Of a DNA stretch of 64,000 bases, positions 45,445 to 58,019 are shown one piece after another; the first letter of the stretch is position 1; each line of letters begins with the position of its first letter. The position numbers were made by a program, and so were the translations under genes. The stretch is taken from assembly GCA_020726505.1 (NCBI GenBank), contig JAHLEZ010000024.1, positions 496,001-560,000 of the forward strand. The letters are read 5' to 3'. The stretch is from Leptodontidium sp. MPI-SDFR-AT-0119 (Eukaryota; Ascomycota; Leotiomycetes; Helotiales; Leptodontidiaceae). The notes below the pieces were generated by a model, which saw only the letters and a program-made list of their open reading frames with translations, did no database searches and was not told the origin of the DNA.

Positions 45445-47213
45445 TCACACAGATTGGAACAGGGTTTGTTGCCCCTTGTAGCATTCCACCCCAATGAGAG
45501 TGGCACTTTTATCTTTAGAACACATAAGAGCAAAGTCATGCCTCCACATATGCCTCAAAAAAGTTAGAATTAATTCATGTGGTGAAGGTAAGTCAAAGAG
45601 CCGATTCACACTCACCATGACATCTTGGTGTATGATTGCCTTGTCATTGGACGTTGAATAATTCTCAACCAACGATCTCAACTGATCCTTTTGGTCCTGA
45701 GTGGTAATAACGGGGTACTTCTTGCTGCCTGACATGGTCGTTTTGAAGTTGACTGTACTGTAATTGGTAAGGAAGTGTCCTTTTGGCTCCTTGTCTGTTG
45801 GGATTCCCAGAACCTTATTGTCTGCGAATACGGGCTTCACTTCCAACTAGGCCAAGAAAATTCTACTTCATCATTTATGTAGCCCTGACGATCTGTTATT
45901 ATTAGCTTGTTACCCATAGCCACAACAGCAACGAAGTCGGTGGGAGTAGAAAGAGATTAGAGTCAATGAACTGTTTCGGTGATTTACCAGCAGCCCCGTA
46001 CCCGTTTCTGATGAAAAGTTAGCAGCCTTCTGGGAATAAAATGCCATAAAGTAGTGGCAAAATGTTAAGTCGAATCATATAAGCCAATGGCAAAACGCGC
46101 GGCATCCAGCGATACGTACGCAATGCGAACCCAATACTGGGACTTTTCCACCTCAGATTTGACAAAAGCATCGTTTGGTGCTGAGGCGCGAATTAACTGA
46201 AAGGTATCGGTTGCCTGATAGGAGTCAGTATTTTGACAAGGAACAGCTGACATCATCATGATAAGTAGCGGGCTCCTTCTTGCCATTGAATCAACTCGGA
46301 GCACCAGCAGTATTGAGAAGGTCGCCAAAATGATTTCTCTCCTTACCAAGTCAATGAAAGGTGCATGTGGAATTGGGAAAATGGTTCCAAAATCGTGCCC
46401 AGGGAAGATCTTCGTCGGGGCAAATTCGTAGACGTGAGATTGGACGACAGCTTTTTTGACTATATCTCCAATCAGTAAAATGATCTAGAAAAAGCACTAA
46501 CATTTCTCTAGATGACGAACATTTCGTTTGTAAAGAGACATAGTCAGGATCTACATAAGTCAGACTAGTCAGTTGAGTAATCGAAAATTTCCCAAAAGAA
46601 CATTTGCCCCAGTCTGTCTAGGGCACTTGGCTCACACTAGGTCAACTTACTTAGCTGGTGACCAACGCTGTCGTACTGGTAAAGTGAGAAAGAAGCACTT
46701 TTCCCGATGTGCTTCACAAATTCGTCAAAGGAGCAGATGCCAGCAAGACCAGCAGCCAATGCATCGGCAACGAATTTGGCCTCGTCCGCAGGGTTTTGTC
46801 CCGGAATCTTCAAAGAGTTTAGCTTGCTGTCATGATAATGAGGGAATACCAAAATTTAGCACAAAAGACAAGATCCCCAAAATTTTCGTAGAGTACATAG
46901 AACGTGGTCACTTACAGAAGGGTTAATTATGGGCGCAACCAGTGGCCATAGTTCTAGCACCACCAGCACCCGAGACATGATATTCGGACTTACAAATCGC
47001 TGTCCAAAGTACTCAAGCATCAGCGCTATACTTAAGTGACTCGTGACAAAGATCCAGGGAACTTTTCAAGGGGTGGAATTTCCAATCCCATTTCAACAAC
47101 ATCAGCGAATGGAACGTACGGTACAGCCAGAGGAGTTCAAAAGGTGCCGATGACGCCAGCCCAAGAACTTCGAGAGCGGCGGACAGCCAGAGCAGAATGA
47201 TTGAGAGCCGCAT
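45445..47213 (-). pseudogene. Unrecognised secreted-protein gene, apparently degenerate
   Basis: Coding-like pieces follow one another on the minus strand. A signal-peptide start is at 47213 (MRLSIILLWLSAALEVLGLA); after frame changes come a piece near 46900-47040 (SIALMLEYFGQRF), an exon-like frame at about 46852-46640 bounded by AG and GTAAGT, a frame at about 46500-46070 (IFPGHDFGTIFPIPHAPFID), and a last piece at 45990-45445. At least three junctions need frame shifts that I cannot explain by introns, so it looks like a pseudogene. No domain was recognised. Its last codons lie 45 bp from the copia 5' LTR. Confidence 0.4.
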
Positions 47214-48249
47214 TTAAGTCCAGAGGGGCGATTGTGGTTCTCCTAGGCGCTGGAATTGGAAGAAAATATCAAGTGATGGCAAAGTTTTCGGGATGCGAAG
47301 GAAAAAGACTGAGAGCTTCTTTCAGTGATAAAGAATTGTATGAAAACAACTGGAAAAGTTGCATATTTACAAAGTGCAATAGGCTTACTAAATAGATCTG
47401 GGCTCTATTGAAAGCACAATCAAAAAATTTGCCTTGAAGTCGAAAGCTGTAAAAGCAGCAATATTGCTCCCGGAGCTCATTCTCCACTGAAGGTGTGTCT
47501 TGTGCCGTTGGCTTGCTTCATTGAAGTGCAAATTGGCAGGTGCTCAATATTTGGAATGTTTGGCATTCACAATCTCCGAATACCTAGGGTTATAAGCTAG
47601 AATAGGATATCTATTGCGAAATAAATTGAAATTCTTAGGTATCGAAAGATTCTTCAACGAACGAGGGTTACCGGGACTCCGGCTGGGGAGTCATCGAGTC
47701 GGGTTTTGCAACGGTCCAACGGAACCATGAGACCTGACCTATCAATATCATCCCTGGTGAGGAAATATCAGGCGAATCTACGCTCGGAAGCTCCCTGTTC
47801 TGGGATACAAGGAGTTTCGGGCACGACCCGAGCCGCCGAACCATCTCTGTGCAGTCCCTTTCGAGTTGAAAAGAGAAATATTAGCCCGAATATCACGCAC
47901 AGACCTTGAATTGACAGCGGCTCACTCAGCGACTATATTTTGGCAAATATCTAGGCTACAGCCATGGGCCAATGGTCATCAGAAGTTCAGAACCAGCCAT
48001 GGCGTCTCATACAACCATGTACTGCCCAACAGGGTAACACCGAAGACCCCGAGGCGCCATATTTTTCCACGGATCCGGTTCAAATCAAGGAGAGGGGAGT
48101 TACGGGTATTGTTGTGTAGTTTAATCATAAGCAAATTACTATCGATGGTGACCCGGACACTATTTCACATTTCCAACGAGACATGAAATTCGAAACGCCA
48201 CGGAAGCCATCGAGCAAAGCGTCTTGGGTCGACGGTAGCCCGGAATCCA
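47214..48249. other. Intergenic, no clear gene
   Basis: Upstream of the secreted-protein relic and before the kinase relic. Short ORFs around 47700-48190 may belong to the degraded 5' part of the kinase gene, but show no motif I recognise. Confidence 0.35.
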
Positions 48250-49300
48250 GTCGGGCGTACTCTAAAACAAGTCATAAAGGAGGTCAGGGAGCGGTGCGAC
48301 TCACTTAATGTGCCTGGGAATCGGTGCAAGTAGTATCACAACCTCTTCCTTTAGGCAGAAAAGAAAAAGAGATGAAAGACTTAATAGGGGTAGCAAACTA
48401 AAGAGATCCAAATCCAATAGTAGTCATACTAGCGGAACAAATATGCGCATTAAAGAAAGCGAGCTAAACGCAATCGGCGCTCACAGCATTCAAGAAATAA
48501 TGGTCGACATTCTGGCAGACTGCCGGAATCAGTGCCAGCGGAAAAATGTCGATAGTATTTAAGAAGCCGGAGCCGACAGTCTAACAGACTGAGAAAGTGA
48601 AACGTACGGCAACCGAGTGCACTATTACTTAGTAACTTCACTAACTAGACGATCTCCCCACGAATATCAATCGATCAGAGAGCTTTTAGAGGCACTACGC
48701 CATACTACCCGAGGCCATAGGTTGCTACTCGAGGATGGAAAGATTCTTCATCGAGATATCTCCGAGAATAATATCATTATCACTAAAGTCCTTACCAAAA
48801 ATGGCCCGAAAGGAAGACTAATTAACTTGGACTTAGCAAAGGAGCTGGACAGCATGCCGAGTAGGGCTCGTTACCGAACTGGCACTATGCAGTTCATGGC
48901 AATCGAGGTTCTTGATGGCAAAGGTCACATATATCGGCACGACCTCGAGTCCTTTTTCTACGTCTTCGTATGGATGTGCATTCGATATGGCTACGAAGGT
49001 ACGGGCAAGCAAAAACCCGGCAAGATGGTGAGACCAAAGACAAATATACTGCGAGGTTAGTATATTGGGATATATACAAAAATTGCTCGGAATCGCAAAT
49101 TTTTTGGTGTTTCTTGCGTGGGCGGTTGAGGGTAAGATTTCGGGTCTCCGAAAAATGATCCCCGCGATCGGATTGTCGACCTCCACCACAACTCCAGATT
49201 CGCGTCGCAGATTTTACATCGATTCAAAAGGGCCCAAATACCTTATTCTTGGAGCTTGGAGATCTGCGAAGTTGTTTCGACGCCTCTGTGTGCAGTACTC
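48250..49300 (+). pseudogene. FunK1-type protein kinase relic
   Basis: The main frame (48617-49060) has YQSIRELLEALRHTTRGHRL, the catalytic loop LHRDISENNIII, LINLDLAKEL in the position of DFG, YRTGTMQFMAIEVL and the HDLESFFYVFVWMCIRYG helix, a set typical of fungal FunK1 kinases. Upstream, a Lys/Arg/Ser-rich linker (about 48350-48440) normally found before this block is followed by stops at 48560 and 48590. After 49060 related sequence continues in other frames. There is no N-terminal kinase lobe. FunK1 genes are abundant, often broken and of unknown role. Confidence 0.65.
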
Positions 49301-49889
49301 TTCATGCCTAACGGGATGATCTGTATACCAGAGTACTTGGCTTGTGCTGTAACGGGGTGGAAAGGGTGTAGGATGGACTTTTCAGGCAAGTTCCCAGCGG
49401 GTTGTGTTATGGTGTTTGTCAGGATTTGGTGTATTTATACAAGCTGACGGTCGCCATTCACTTGGGAATTTCTCGCTTTCAAACACGCAAGTCGTGGCAA
49501 GTACACAGCGAAGTGAACAATCTGGCAGCATAGTACTCGATTTTATGGTTGCAGTTTGTATACAATGGATAACAATTTGATATCTTTGAAGTGAAATATA
49601 AGGGTTCGCTTCCAGTGAAATAAATGCTAATGTAAAAGCGTCCTCTTTCAAGCAGAACGCAAACGTGAGGAATATATTACTACGCCCAAGAATTAAACCC
49701 CAAATCGAGAATAAACATTTCAAAGATGCCTTCGGCGCTTCTGAAATCCAGTTCCAGCGCCCCCAAACCCCCTCTCCCTCTACTAAACAAAGTGAAGTCT
49801 GTGATGTCTGGCAATGATGCCCACGGTATTTCATTTGTATCGGAGCCGAACAGAGACAATCTAATCTTTCCCAAGTCTTCAATTCAAGA
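49301..49889. other. Intergenic, no clear gene
   Basis: Holds the 3' side of the kinase relic and of the small membrane-protein gene. Minus-strand frames at 49680-49882 look weakly coding but overlap the probable 3' UTR of the neighbour. Confidence 0.35.
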
Positions 49890-50191
49890 TCATCTCTGCG
49901 TGTTGGGGTATGGCCCTAGGTTGCCGGCTTCCTCTTCCCGCTGGAGCGCTGCCTTCTTCTTCTTGCGATATCTCAGACTGGGAGTTTGTTAGTCTCAATA
50001 TTGAAGTAGCCATCTCTGGTATGAGCACGGGAAAGATGAACTTACTAGAAATATCCGGCCACTACCTGAATTGGAACTGCAATTCCACCTCCAATAATAT
50101 ACCACTTGTACTTCTCCCAGAACGACTTGTCGTTCCGGGCTTCGAGAATGGCCCTCTCGAGGATGGAATTTGCTTGCGTAATGATGTCCAT
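49890..50191 (-). CDS. Small single-pass membrane protein (77 aa)
   Basis: Two exons, 50191-50046 and 49977-49890, join in frame to 77 residues through a 68-nt intron with GTAAGT and CCCAG borders. The N-terminal 28 residues form a charged amphipathic helix (ILERAILEARNDKSFWEKYK). One transmembrane helix follows (about 31-49, YIIGGGIAVPIQVVAGYFY), then a run of basic residues (RYRKKKK) and a polar tail. The positive tail predicts a cytosolic or matrix-side C-terminus. I do not recognise the family. Clean splicing and frame in a region of relics suggest it is functional. Confidence 0.6.
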
Positions 50192-52116
50192 TTTCGAGTT
50201 TGTTGTACTTGTTGAGGAGGAGAGTTGGAGGAGGGAGATAGGAGATGTTGATAAGTGAAGCGAGGGTTGGTCGAGACAAGTGCGTGCGATATTTGCCGGA
50301 CTTCTTGTTTATGAAGCTTAGCTGAGGGATGGTCGAATGAAGATGAGGAACTCAGATAATTATTTGCATCTGCACTGGCTTGCCCAGAACCCTTATACCA
50401 CCCTCGGGTGCCCACACTACGGGACTTTGGATACAGATCGGCGCTATACTCGCAATCAAAAGGCTTAAATGAGAGGCGCTATAACGAGTTTCGCACCCCC
50501 AATTCCTCAGCCCTACGCTGGAAATCCCTGCGCCGACGGCAGATGCCATAGCATCTTTTTCCGAGGGGGCAAATGAGCGCGTGAGTTTGAAAGTGACGTT
50601 CGCTCGGGTTTGTTCGAGTCGCTCGGACTCGCACTCGTACCTGCCAAGCCACGCGCCAGACTAATTACTGTACTTCGTATGATGAACCAGCAAAAAGGCT
50701 ACGGGATGGCATGGCTTGCATTACTGTATGTTTGATGGATGTTCTAGAAGCCCAGTGGACTCGGCTTCGATCCGAAGTAAAGTTAGTGATTGAGTGACGG
50801 CTGCGGACTTGGCTGTGGACTCGAATCGATCTCGAACTTTTGATGGTTCGTAAGTTCGCACGTATTCAAAAAAGCCACCTCCCAGATTGAGAGTACTTTC
50901 TGAAAATAGGTGCAATACAGCCGCAATTTCTACGTAAAGTGCTGCACAATGACATCTGAACGAATTGCAATACGATATGCGAACACATACGCCTCACTTG
51001 AGGTTGCTCAGCATCACTCAAAAGTCAGGCCCGGGGTTCCGAGCTGTATCGTAGACAGACACGGAAACGAACAGATTTCTTTTTTGATTTTGATTTTAGC
51101 CTTCCTTCAAGTACAAAACCTAATATTTTTCAAAATTGGAGAATTGATTATTGGCAGGGGATTAATCCTGTCGATGATGAAAATAAAAATTCAATTGGTT
51201 GTTTAGTTCAATTGGGTTATTTGCTTTTTTGGATTGCGAAAAGTATATTCCCGTACTAAGCCAAGTTTGCTGTACAGTCGGTACGGTACCTTATCAGCTA
51301 GAAGGAGGTGGAGGTTGAAGTTGAGGGTACCCCCAAAACGTTCGCCACCACCTCATCCTCCCTTCCCGTCCGTCCACGGCATACGTACTTTCTTTCTTTC
51401 TTTCCTTATTCCTCTCCTCTCCTCTCATCAGCCCGTTTTATATCTCCAAAGCTAGAAAAAATGCAGGTAACTTATGTAACTCTAAAATCCTCCACCTACT
51501 TACAGGACATTCAAAGTAACTCACGGTATCGTCCGAGCTGCCAAGTCAAAATTCCAATACTAGAAGTAGCAGGTCCATCACTAGTAGACAAACCTTATTA
51601 GGAAGCGACGCCAATCGCATCTGTGGGTAGAGGGCCAGAATGCGCCTTGCCGTTTAATGATCGTCATTGTCTTCAGATTGTGGTTCGAATCTGATGTCGC
51701 CAAGCCTTCGAGAGCATTCTCCTCACAGAGGCAGTCGAGCCAATAAGGCCTCCGAATTTCAACAGATCTTACTATATTAAGTAAAGCTTCTTCTCGCTCT
51801 TGGCCCAACTGTTACCCTTGATACAAAGTAAGCTTCGGCACCGCAAAACAGCTCGCTAGGGAGAATGACCTCACAACCTCAGCTGCCGTCAGGACGAAAA
51901 GCTTCGCATCTGCTTGTACACCTCTCTGACGGTTCGCATCCAAGATAATTCCGCCCGTCATCCCATTGCCAACTCCGCCAACGTCGGTGACGCGGAGCAG
52001 ATTCGTACGGTCGTATATAGATCGGATGCAAATGTACAGGCTCTCAGCCGCTGTCGAACCAACAAACAAGCTTAAGCTCAACCTCAACCCTTTCATCTGG
52101 CCGCCGCGCATCAATA
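50192..52116. other. Long intergenic stretch; simple repeats
   Basis: Contains the small-gene promoter, CTTT/CTTTC and CTCTC simple runs at about 51388-51427, and a minus-strand frame (52138-51812) of coding-like composition (SLSLFVGSTAAESLYICIRS) that runs into the pogo end and has no recognisable start or domain. This last part may be a gene fragment or the promoter of the regulator relic beyond the pogo element. Confidence 0.4.
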
Positions 52117-55100
52117 AGTCCCCACCCCACCATTCCAATCACCCCCCCATTCCGATCACCCCGCAATTTTACCACCACCTATAAACAACACTTAATAACT
52201 CTATAACGCTTTAATTTCTATGTAATCTTTTGTAACATCAGAATCTCCTACTAAATCTAAATTAATACGTATAATTTCTTAATCTCTAGCTATAATTTGA
52301 GCTCTTTAAATAGCCTAAATATCTACAAACTTAGAATTTGGGCTAGTTTACACCTTCCGCTTTTTCTGTAATTGTAATTAATCTAATTTAGCCTTTAATT
52401 ACTATATCTTTATCTCTGCCTAGCTAAGAGCAAAGTCCTTTTGATTAAAAGCCTTAACAGCTTTTTTAAAGACTAGTCGGCGTATTAAAGGGTTGTCATG
52501 TGATGATTTAGACAAAGTGTTAAGTTATAACCTAAATTCTTTATTAGCCTTCGGCGTAGACTAAATAACTAATGATTCCTCCACTTCCTTAGTAGTCTAA
52601 AGGTCCTTAGAAACACTAGTTTCTTGTGACGGTCTTGGTGCTGATGTCACGTGTTTAGGGGCTAGTGTTTCAGCTTTGAGGATATAGGGGTTAGCTACAG
52701 CTGTCCTTCTTCTGTATCTATTGTCTTAAGAATAAGAGTACTGTCTTAATATTACCTGTCTAAAGTGCAATCGTCATATTACAATAGATCCTCAGTTGAG
52801 ATTAAGTACCCCAGGTCCTAGGTTTATGCTTATATTCTACTTTAGGCTACGTCTCACGTCTTACGCTTTTACAATTACTACGATTGAGCTTGTTAGGCTC
52901 ATTTAAAACTACACACACGTTTTTTATCTCTTTTTTTACTCTTAGCTAATAAATCAACTCCAAATTTAGGCCACTCTTGTAGACCTGTAAGTAGAGCTAC
53001 AGCGCCAGCGCGACGAGATTACCTTCCTCCGAACGGTTATTACGACTCGCACTTCCTTAAAACCGAAACCCTCTCTATTTAACCACAAAAAATTCAACGA
53101 ACAAGCCCACAAGTACGATACGTGGTTTCCCTTGATTAAGGCAAAGCTACAAGTAGACGGCGAAGTTATTAGCGACGCCATCGCCTAATTCTACTATGTT
53201 TACCTTAACCTTAAATCCCACGTTTAGGCTATAATCCTACCTTAACTCTCCTAAGCCGACGAGTCGTCTTATAACTATAATATAATACTTGACTAGCTTA
53301 CGCGTGTCTACGACAACCCGAATAAGGTGTAGGAGGCAGAGGACAAGTTATACACTCTTAAGTAAGGCACCGACTCTCTCTACGCTTACATAGCCAAGTT
53401 CGAACGAGTTCTTTACGAAGCTCGTGAACAAGACTGGCCAGACGTTAATAAGATCTCCGCCTTTTAGAATGGTCTCAATACGACACTTCGTAACCGACTA
53501 ACTCAACAGCTAAACCTGCCTCGCCGATATTTCGACTTCGTTCGAATCGTTTAGTAACTTACTAGCCGCTCTTTTAATACTGCTTCTGGCCTAGCTCTCT
53601 ATAATCCTAATACTTACACTAACAACCATTAGCACGGCGAGCCAATAGACGTCAACGCTATAACTATTGAAGTAATTAATACTACTGCTGCCCCACGCGC
53701 TCGCTTAGTTTCCCTAGAGCTTAGGCAATAATTTAAGGCTAATAGTTTATGTGTATAATACGGATTTCCAGGCTATTGGGTCAAAGACTACAAGTTAAGA
53801 CTATACATTAATAATACTAGTAAGGTTACTATTGCTGCTCTAAACAATAGCGCCTACGACAACGACTTAGACTCGGACGATCTAGATTATCCAAATACTT
53901 GGCAAAGGAACATTTTTTATACTTAAGCGCTCGGGACGAGCTTTTTAGGAGGGGGGGGGGGGGTAATGTGACGGTCTTAGTGCTGACGTTACGTGTTTAG
54001 GGGCTAATGTTTCAGCTTTAAGGATATAGGGGTTAACTACAACTGTCCTTCTTTTATATCTATTGTCCTAAGAATAAGAATACTATCTTAATATTACCTG
54101 TCTAAAGTGCAATCGTCACATTTCTAGCTCCTAATTACTATTCTCTAATAGTAATCGGCTCATTAACGGTTTTACTATACTCACTGGCCATAGGCTAGTA
54201 ACTTTCTAACTAGCTTTAATATTTATAATTATTAAGCTCTCTTAGCGTGCTTTATAATAGTATATTAAAAATTTACGCTTACTAATTAGTATAAAATCAG
54301 TAAGGGATACTAATAAATTAAGGTGTTTCTAGTAAGATGCCTTAAGAGGAGAGAAAATAAATAAATCCAAAGGTTATAAGACGTGCGACGTATATATAAG
54401 TAAAAACAACACAAATATATTGTATTCTAAGCACTTCTATATAAATTCCGTAGTCTTATAACTTTTATAGCCGTCTAAGACTAATAATCGGGGTTTTCTG
54501 TCACGTGGTTACGTTTAAGGAATAAAGACTTTTTTCAGCCATTTTAAGGCGGTAGTATCGTTTGTCTACTTATTCTCTATTACTGTAAATTACTAGGACT
54601 TAAATTCGTTGAGATCTACTAGAAACTATTATTGTTAAACCGATTTCCCCTTATATATCACAAGTAGAGTCGTTTTCTTGCCTATTATAAAAATATACTT
54701 AATAAATGAGGTCTAATTCCGAGAACTAGGTTATTTCCGTTAAACAAAACGCCGTTTCGTATATTTAATAATTAAGCTATTAATTCCAAAACTTTCTATA
54801 ATTCCTACTTTATTTATATTCCATCGATTTTTAAGTAAAATAGCCTTAATAGCTAGAACCTCTAATTTATAGAACTAAGGCTTAATAACATCAGTAGTTA
54901 CATTATTAACATATATAGAATCAATAGAATATTACTTCTTAATATTAAAAATAGGGTTCCGCTTGAAAAATCGTTATACCTATCGTTTTCTAAGTAGTAC
55001 AAGGTCTCCTTGAAGTATGCAAAGTCAAGTCCTAAAAAGCCGTACTTGCGCATAAGTAACATTAAACCCCAATGTCTCCTAAGTCAAAATCTAATGCGTA

Positions 55101-55442
55101 AGACGCTCTTCTAACACTGTAAGTAGCCTTTGCAAATGACTAGCAGCTTGTTAATAGGCGTTTGTGTTATGACATCAGCTATAGAGAGTAGAGTATAATA
55201 TACCCCACTCTTTTGCGGCATATCGTAAGGACTTGCTATTTTCGACCGTATTAATAGCTAACACGATATTGTCTTCGGTGTATTTTGGCATAATAACCGT
55301 CTAAATTTATATTCCAAAAATCAAGAAAATCGATAAGAAAATAAGATAATTATTAATTATTAAAAGTAAGTAAGTAAAAAAGCGGTGTGCTAAGCGAGGT
55401 GATCGGAATAGGGGGGTGATCGGAATGGTGGGGGGGGGGACT
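52117..55442 (-). mobile_element. Second pogo/Fot1-type transposon, with nested LTR element
   Basis: The ends match those of the copy at 6194-8001 (AGTCCCCACCCC at left, GGGGACT at right), with TA at 52115-52116 and 55443-55444. Subtracting the 1496-bp nested element and its 5-bp duplication leaves about 1.83 kb. The transposase start is recognisable on the minus strand near 55290 but is more decayed than in the first copy. It ends 11 bp before the start codon of the Zn2Cys6 gene. Confidence 0.9.
52625..54120 (+). mobile_element. Gag-only LTR retrotransposon (1496 bp), nested
   Basis: Two 154-bp LTRs (52625-52778 and 53967-54120) begin TGTGACGGTCTT; the right one ends CGTCACA. TTTCT flanks both ends (52620-52624 and 54121-54125). 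A long G run precedes the 3' LTR. The interior has a gag-like frame (KFNEQAHKYDTWFPLIKAKL, FYYVYLNLKSHV, WPDVNKISAF) with RIP-type stops and no pol. It is a relative of the element at 36007-37614, with shared LTR ends, G run and gag motifs. Confidence 0.85.
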
Positions 55443-55453
55443 TAAAGCCCTCC

Positions 55454-57777
55454 ATGAACAACAGCATCCTCAAGGCGTCGTCCCGCAAGACGCATCGAAA
55501 GACGAGGACAGGGTGTAGGACTTGCAAGGAGAGGAAGATTAAAGTGAGTTGAAGTCCCCTTCCCGTGTATTGTCTGGATCCATGGAGCCGTCGGAGATAT
55601 ATTGCTCGCCAGCAGGGACCCAAACACAGGACCCACGTGACGTTAAATGCGTCACCGCACACACATTCTTGTCGTTGATTGGGTCAAAAGTCCCCATTAT
55701 CAAGCCCCACTATCAGCAGGAATGAAGCTGAATGAAGTTCTTAAGAGTCGAGGCTTGCCCCTCTCTCGGGCTGTCAGCCGATAGTAACCCAAGGTGTGCT
55801 AAGTTGCATCCTACCAATCTAGTCGGGGGAAGGATATTCCCACCATCCCTCATCGAAGAAAGAAGCTTTCAATAGTTGCTAGGCATACGAATCCCTCGCC
55901 TTTGTCCGAGTTTTCAACCCCTCCTGTCGGCCGATTTGTTATATCTGAGTATTACCATCTCATCTCCCCAAGTGGTTTGGAGAAGATTGTTGAGTAATTT
56001 CTTTCTGTCCGATGAACTTTATTTTCCATGAACAAGATCAAGTCCCTCTGTTGTTCTTTCAATTCCAGTAGTACGTTTCTCAGGTGCATGATCTTTGCAT
56101 TCTTTGATGCTCACATTCTTCACATCGCGTACGATCTTTCTACCTTTTTGCACTCAGTTTCACTCAGTGGTCCTCAGAGAATCATATAGCTAACCAATCA
56201 TGCGAAATTTAGTGCGGTGAACAAAGGCCAGCATGTCACAATTGTATCAAATATTCGGTGCAATGCGATTTCCTAGCTTCACTGGCGATTGGTTCAGGAA
56301 ATGGTCTCTCTCGTGTAAGTCTTGCCCTGTAGATCGAAACTATCCCATCTCTCCTAGCAGTCCCCTCCTTATGTACGGCCATACTCGTAGCAGTGGTTGC
56401 TTGGGTGACAGAATCAAAGCACTGATAGATTACCTTGATCAAGATAACGTCTGGTCTTATCTTTGATCATTTCTACATGCTCTGGAGACTCATAACTGAC
56501 GATGAATAGACAGGCAATTCTACCCACAATAGTCCTCTTGAAAGTGGCAGCACTCCTAACTTCGATCAAGATGGCCGAGCCACCGTCACTTTAAACACGA
56601 ATCCATCAAGTGCTCTAAATTTGGCGGATTTAGAACTTCTGCACAACTATGTTACGTCTACCGCTTTCACCACACACACCGACCCGGCCATGAAGATTTC
56701 ATGGGGGATAAATGTAGCCTAGGTGGGGTTTTCGTATGACTTTGTGATGCGTGGTATTCTCGCACTATCGGCTCTGCATATGGCTCATCATAAACCCGAG
56801 AGGCGAGATTTCTACATCCAACTGGCGATGCTTCAACATGAAACAGGTCTACGCGTGTCAACGGAAGTATTGGCGACTATCATGGAGGAAAATTGCACTG
56901 GTGTAAGTATCTATTTTATCTATTTCATATTTTTAGCTTAATGTACTCAATCTCCACCTCGAAGTAGCGCGACACTCATCACTGACTTGATATAGGTTTA
57001 TGCATTTTCCGCTCTTACTCTATTCTTTACGTTGGGAAGTCCTCGTAAGCCGTGTGATCTCCTTCTAGTAGGAGAAAATAGAATGGCAGACTGGTTGTTC
57101 CTAGTCAAGGGAACCAGCTTCATAGTCTATTCATACGAGGACTTCCCTACGTCAGGGACTCTTAGGGCCTAGGTTCTTGTCTGGAACTCGACAGAGCCAG
57201 GTCCGGGCGCAGATTTTGGCCGAAAAGTTGCCACAAGATGACCCACTCGTCGAACTTGGTAACCTTGTTGCGCAAAACAGTCTTGACGAACTAAACAAGC
57301 ATGTCTACCTCGCCGCCATAGATACCCTTCGAAGAACTTTCGCCTTTCACAACCAGCCGGGATCACCAGGCTACAAAACTCGTGATGTGTTTACCTGGAT
57401 CTTTAAAGTACCTGAAGAGTTTTTGCAACTTCTACGACAACATACACAAGAATCCCTCACGATCTTTGCCTACTTTTGCGTTGTCCTGAACCGTTTGGAC
57501 TCGCATTGGTGGATGCGAGGGTGGAGCTCACATCTTGTATCCAAGATATGGAATCTGTTGGACGAAGAACACCAGTAAGCTACTCCTTGTAAAAAGTCAT
57601 TTAGGAGCCAATGTGCTTCATGTGGGGAGAGCAATTCATCGAAGTATATGTTTCACTCGATCCTGCGCATACACGGGCTGTCGATTTCTACCAATATACA
57701 AGCTCTCTAGCTAACTTGACCATAGGCTGTGGATACGATGGCCACTAGAAGAAATAGGGTGGATTCCCAGGCAGTGA
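55454..57777 (+). pseudogene. Zn2Cys6 transcription factor, broken
   Basis: Exon 1 from ATG 55454 ends at a GTGAGT after TGCRTCKERKIK; a later exon near 56210 supplies CGEQRPACHNCIKYSVQCDF, so the six Cys of the Zn2Cys6 DNA-binding cluster are present but split by an intron of about 690 bp. The C-terminal domain, of the Fungal_trans_2/sterol-uptake-control type, is seen in FSYDFVMRGILALSALHMAH (56728 on), VYAFSALTLFFTLGSP, HWWMRGWSSHLVSKIWNLLD and a last exon 57726-57777. Two lesions are visible: TAG at 56720-56722 where Gln is expected, and a one-base frame shift near 57150-57160. A pogo element abuts the start codon, probably removing the promoter. The gene is probably dead. Confidence 0.75.
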
Positions 57778-58019
57778 TAAGTGGGCAACATACTTGCTTT
57801 CCGATCCATGCGATTAGAGAATAACATAGAACTGCAACACGCGCAGCACTGGGTCGGTTCTTTTGAAGTCGGTAGCATACGAAACTCTGCTGGCAAATTT
57901 GCTATAAAGTCTCGGACGAAAACATTGTCAAAGTCATACTCCCAGTCATCGGACTATCATCGAGTCAGTATCAGGAATAACAACTATGCATTCGTACACA
58001 CCAAATGTATTAAGCTTGG
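57778..58019. other. Intergenic, no gene seen
   Basis: Downstream flank of the regulator relic up to the border of RIP-affected repeat sequence. Confidence 0.4.

Noticed and set aside
51660..51700. tRNA-like GTTCGAATC
   Set aside because: The flanking bases do not form a T-arm or acceptor stem, and no matching A box lies at the right distance.
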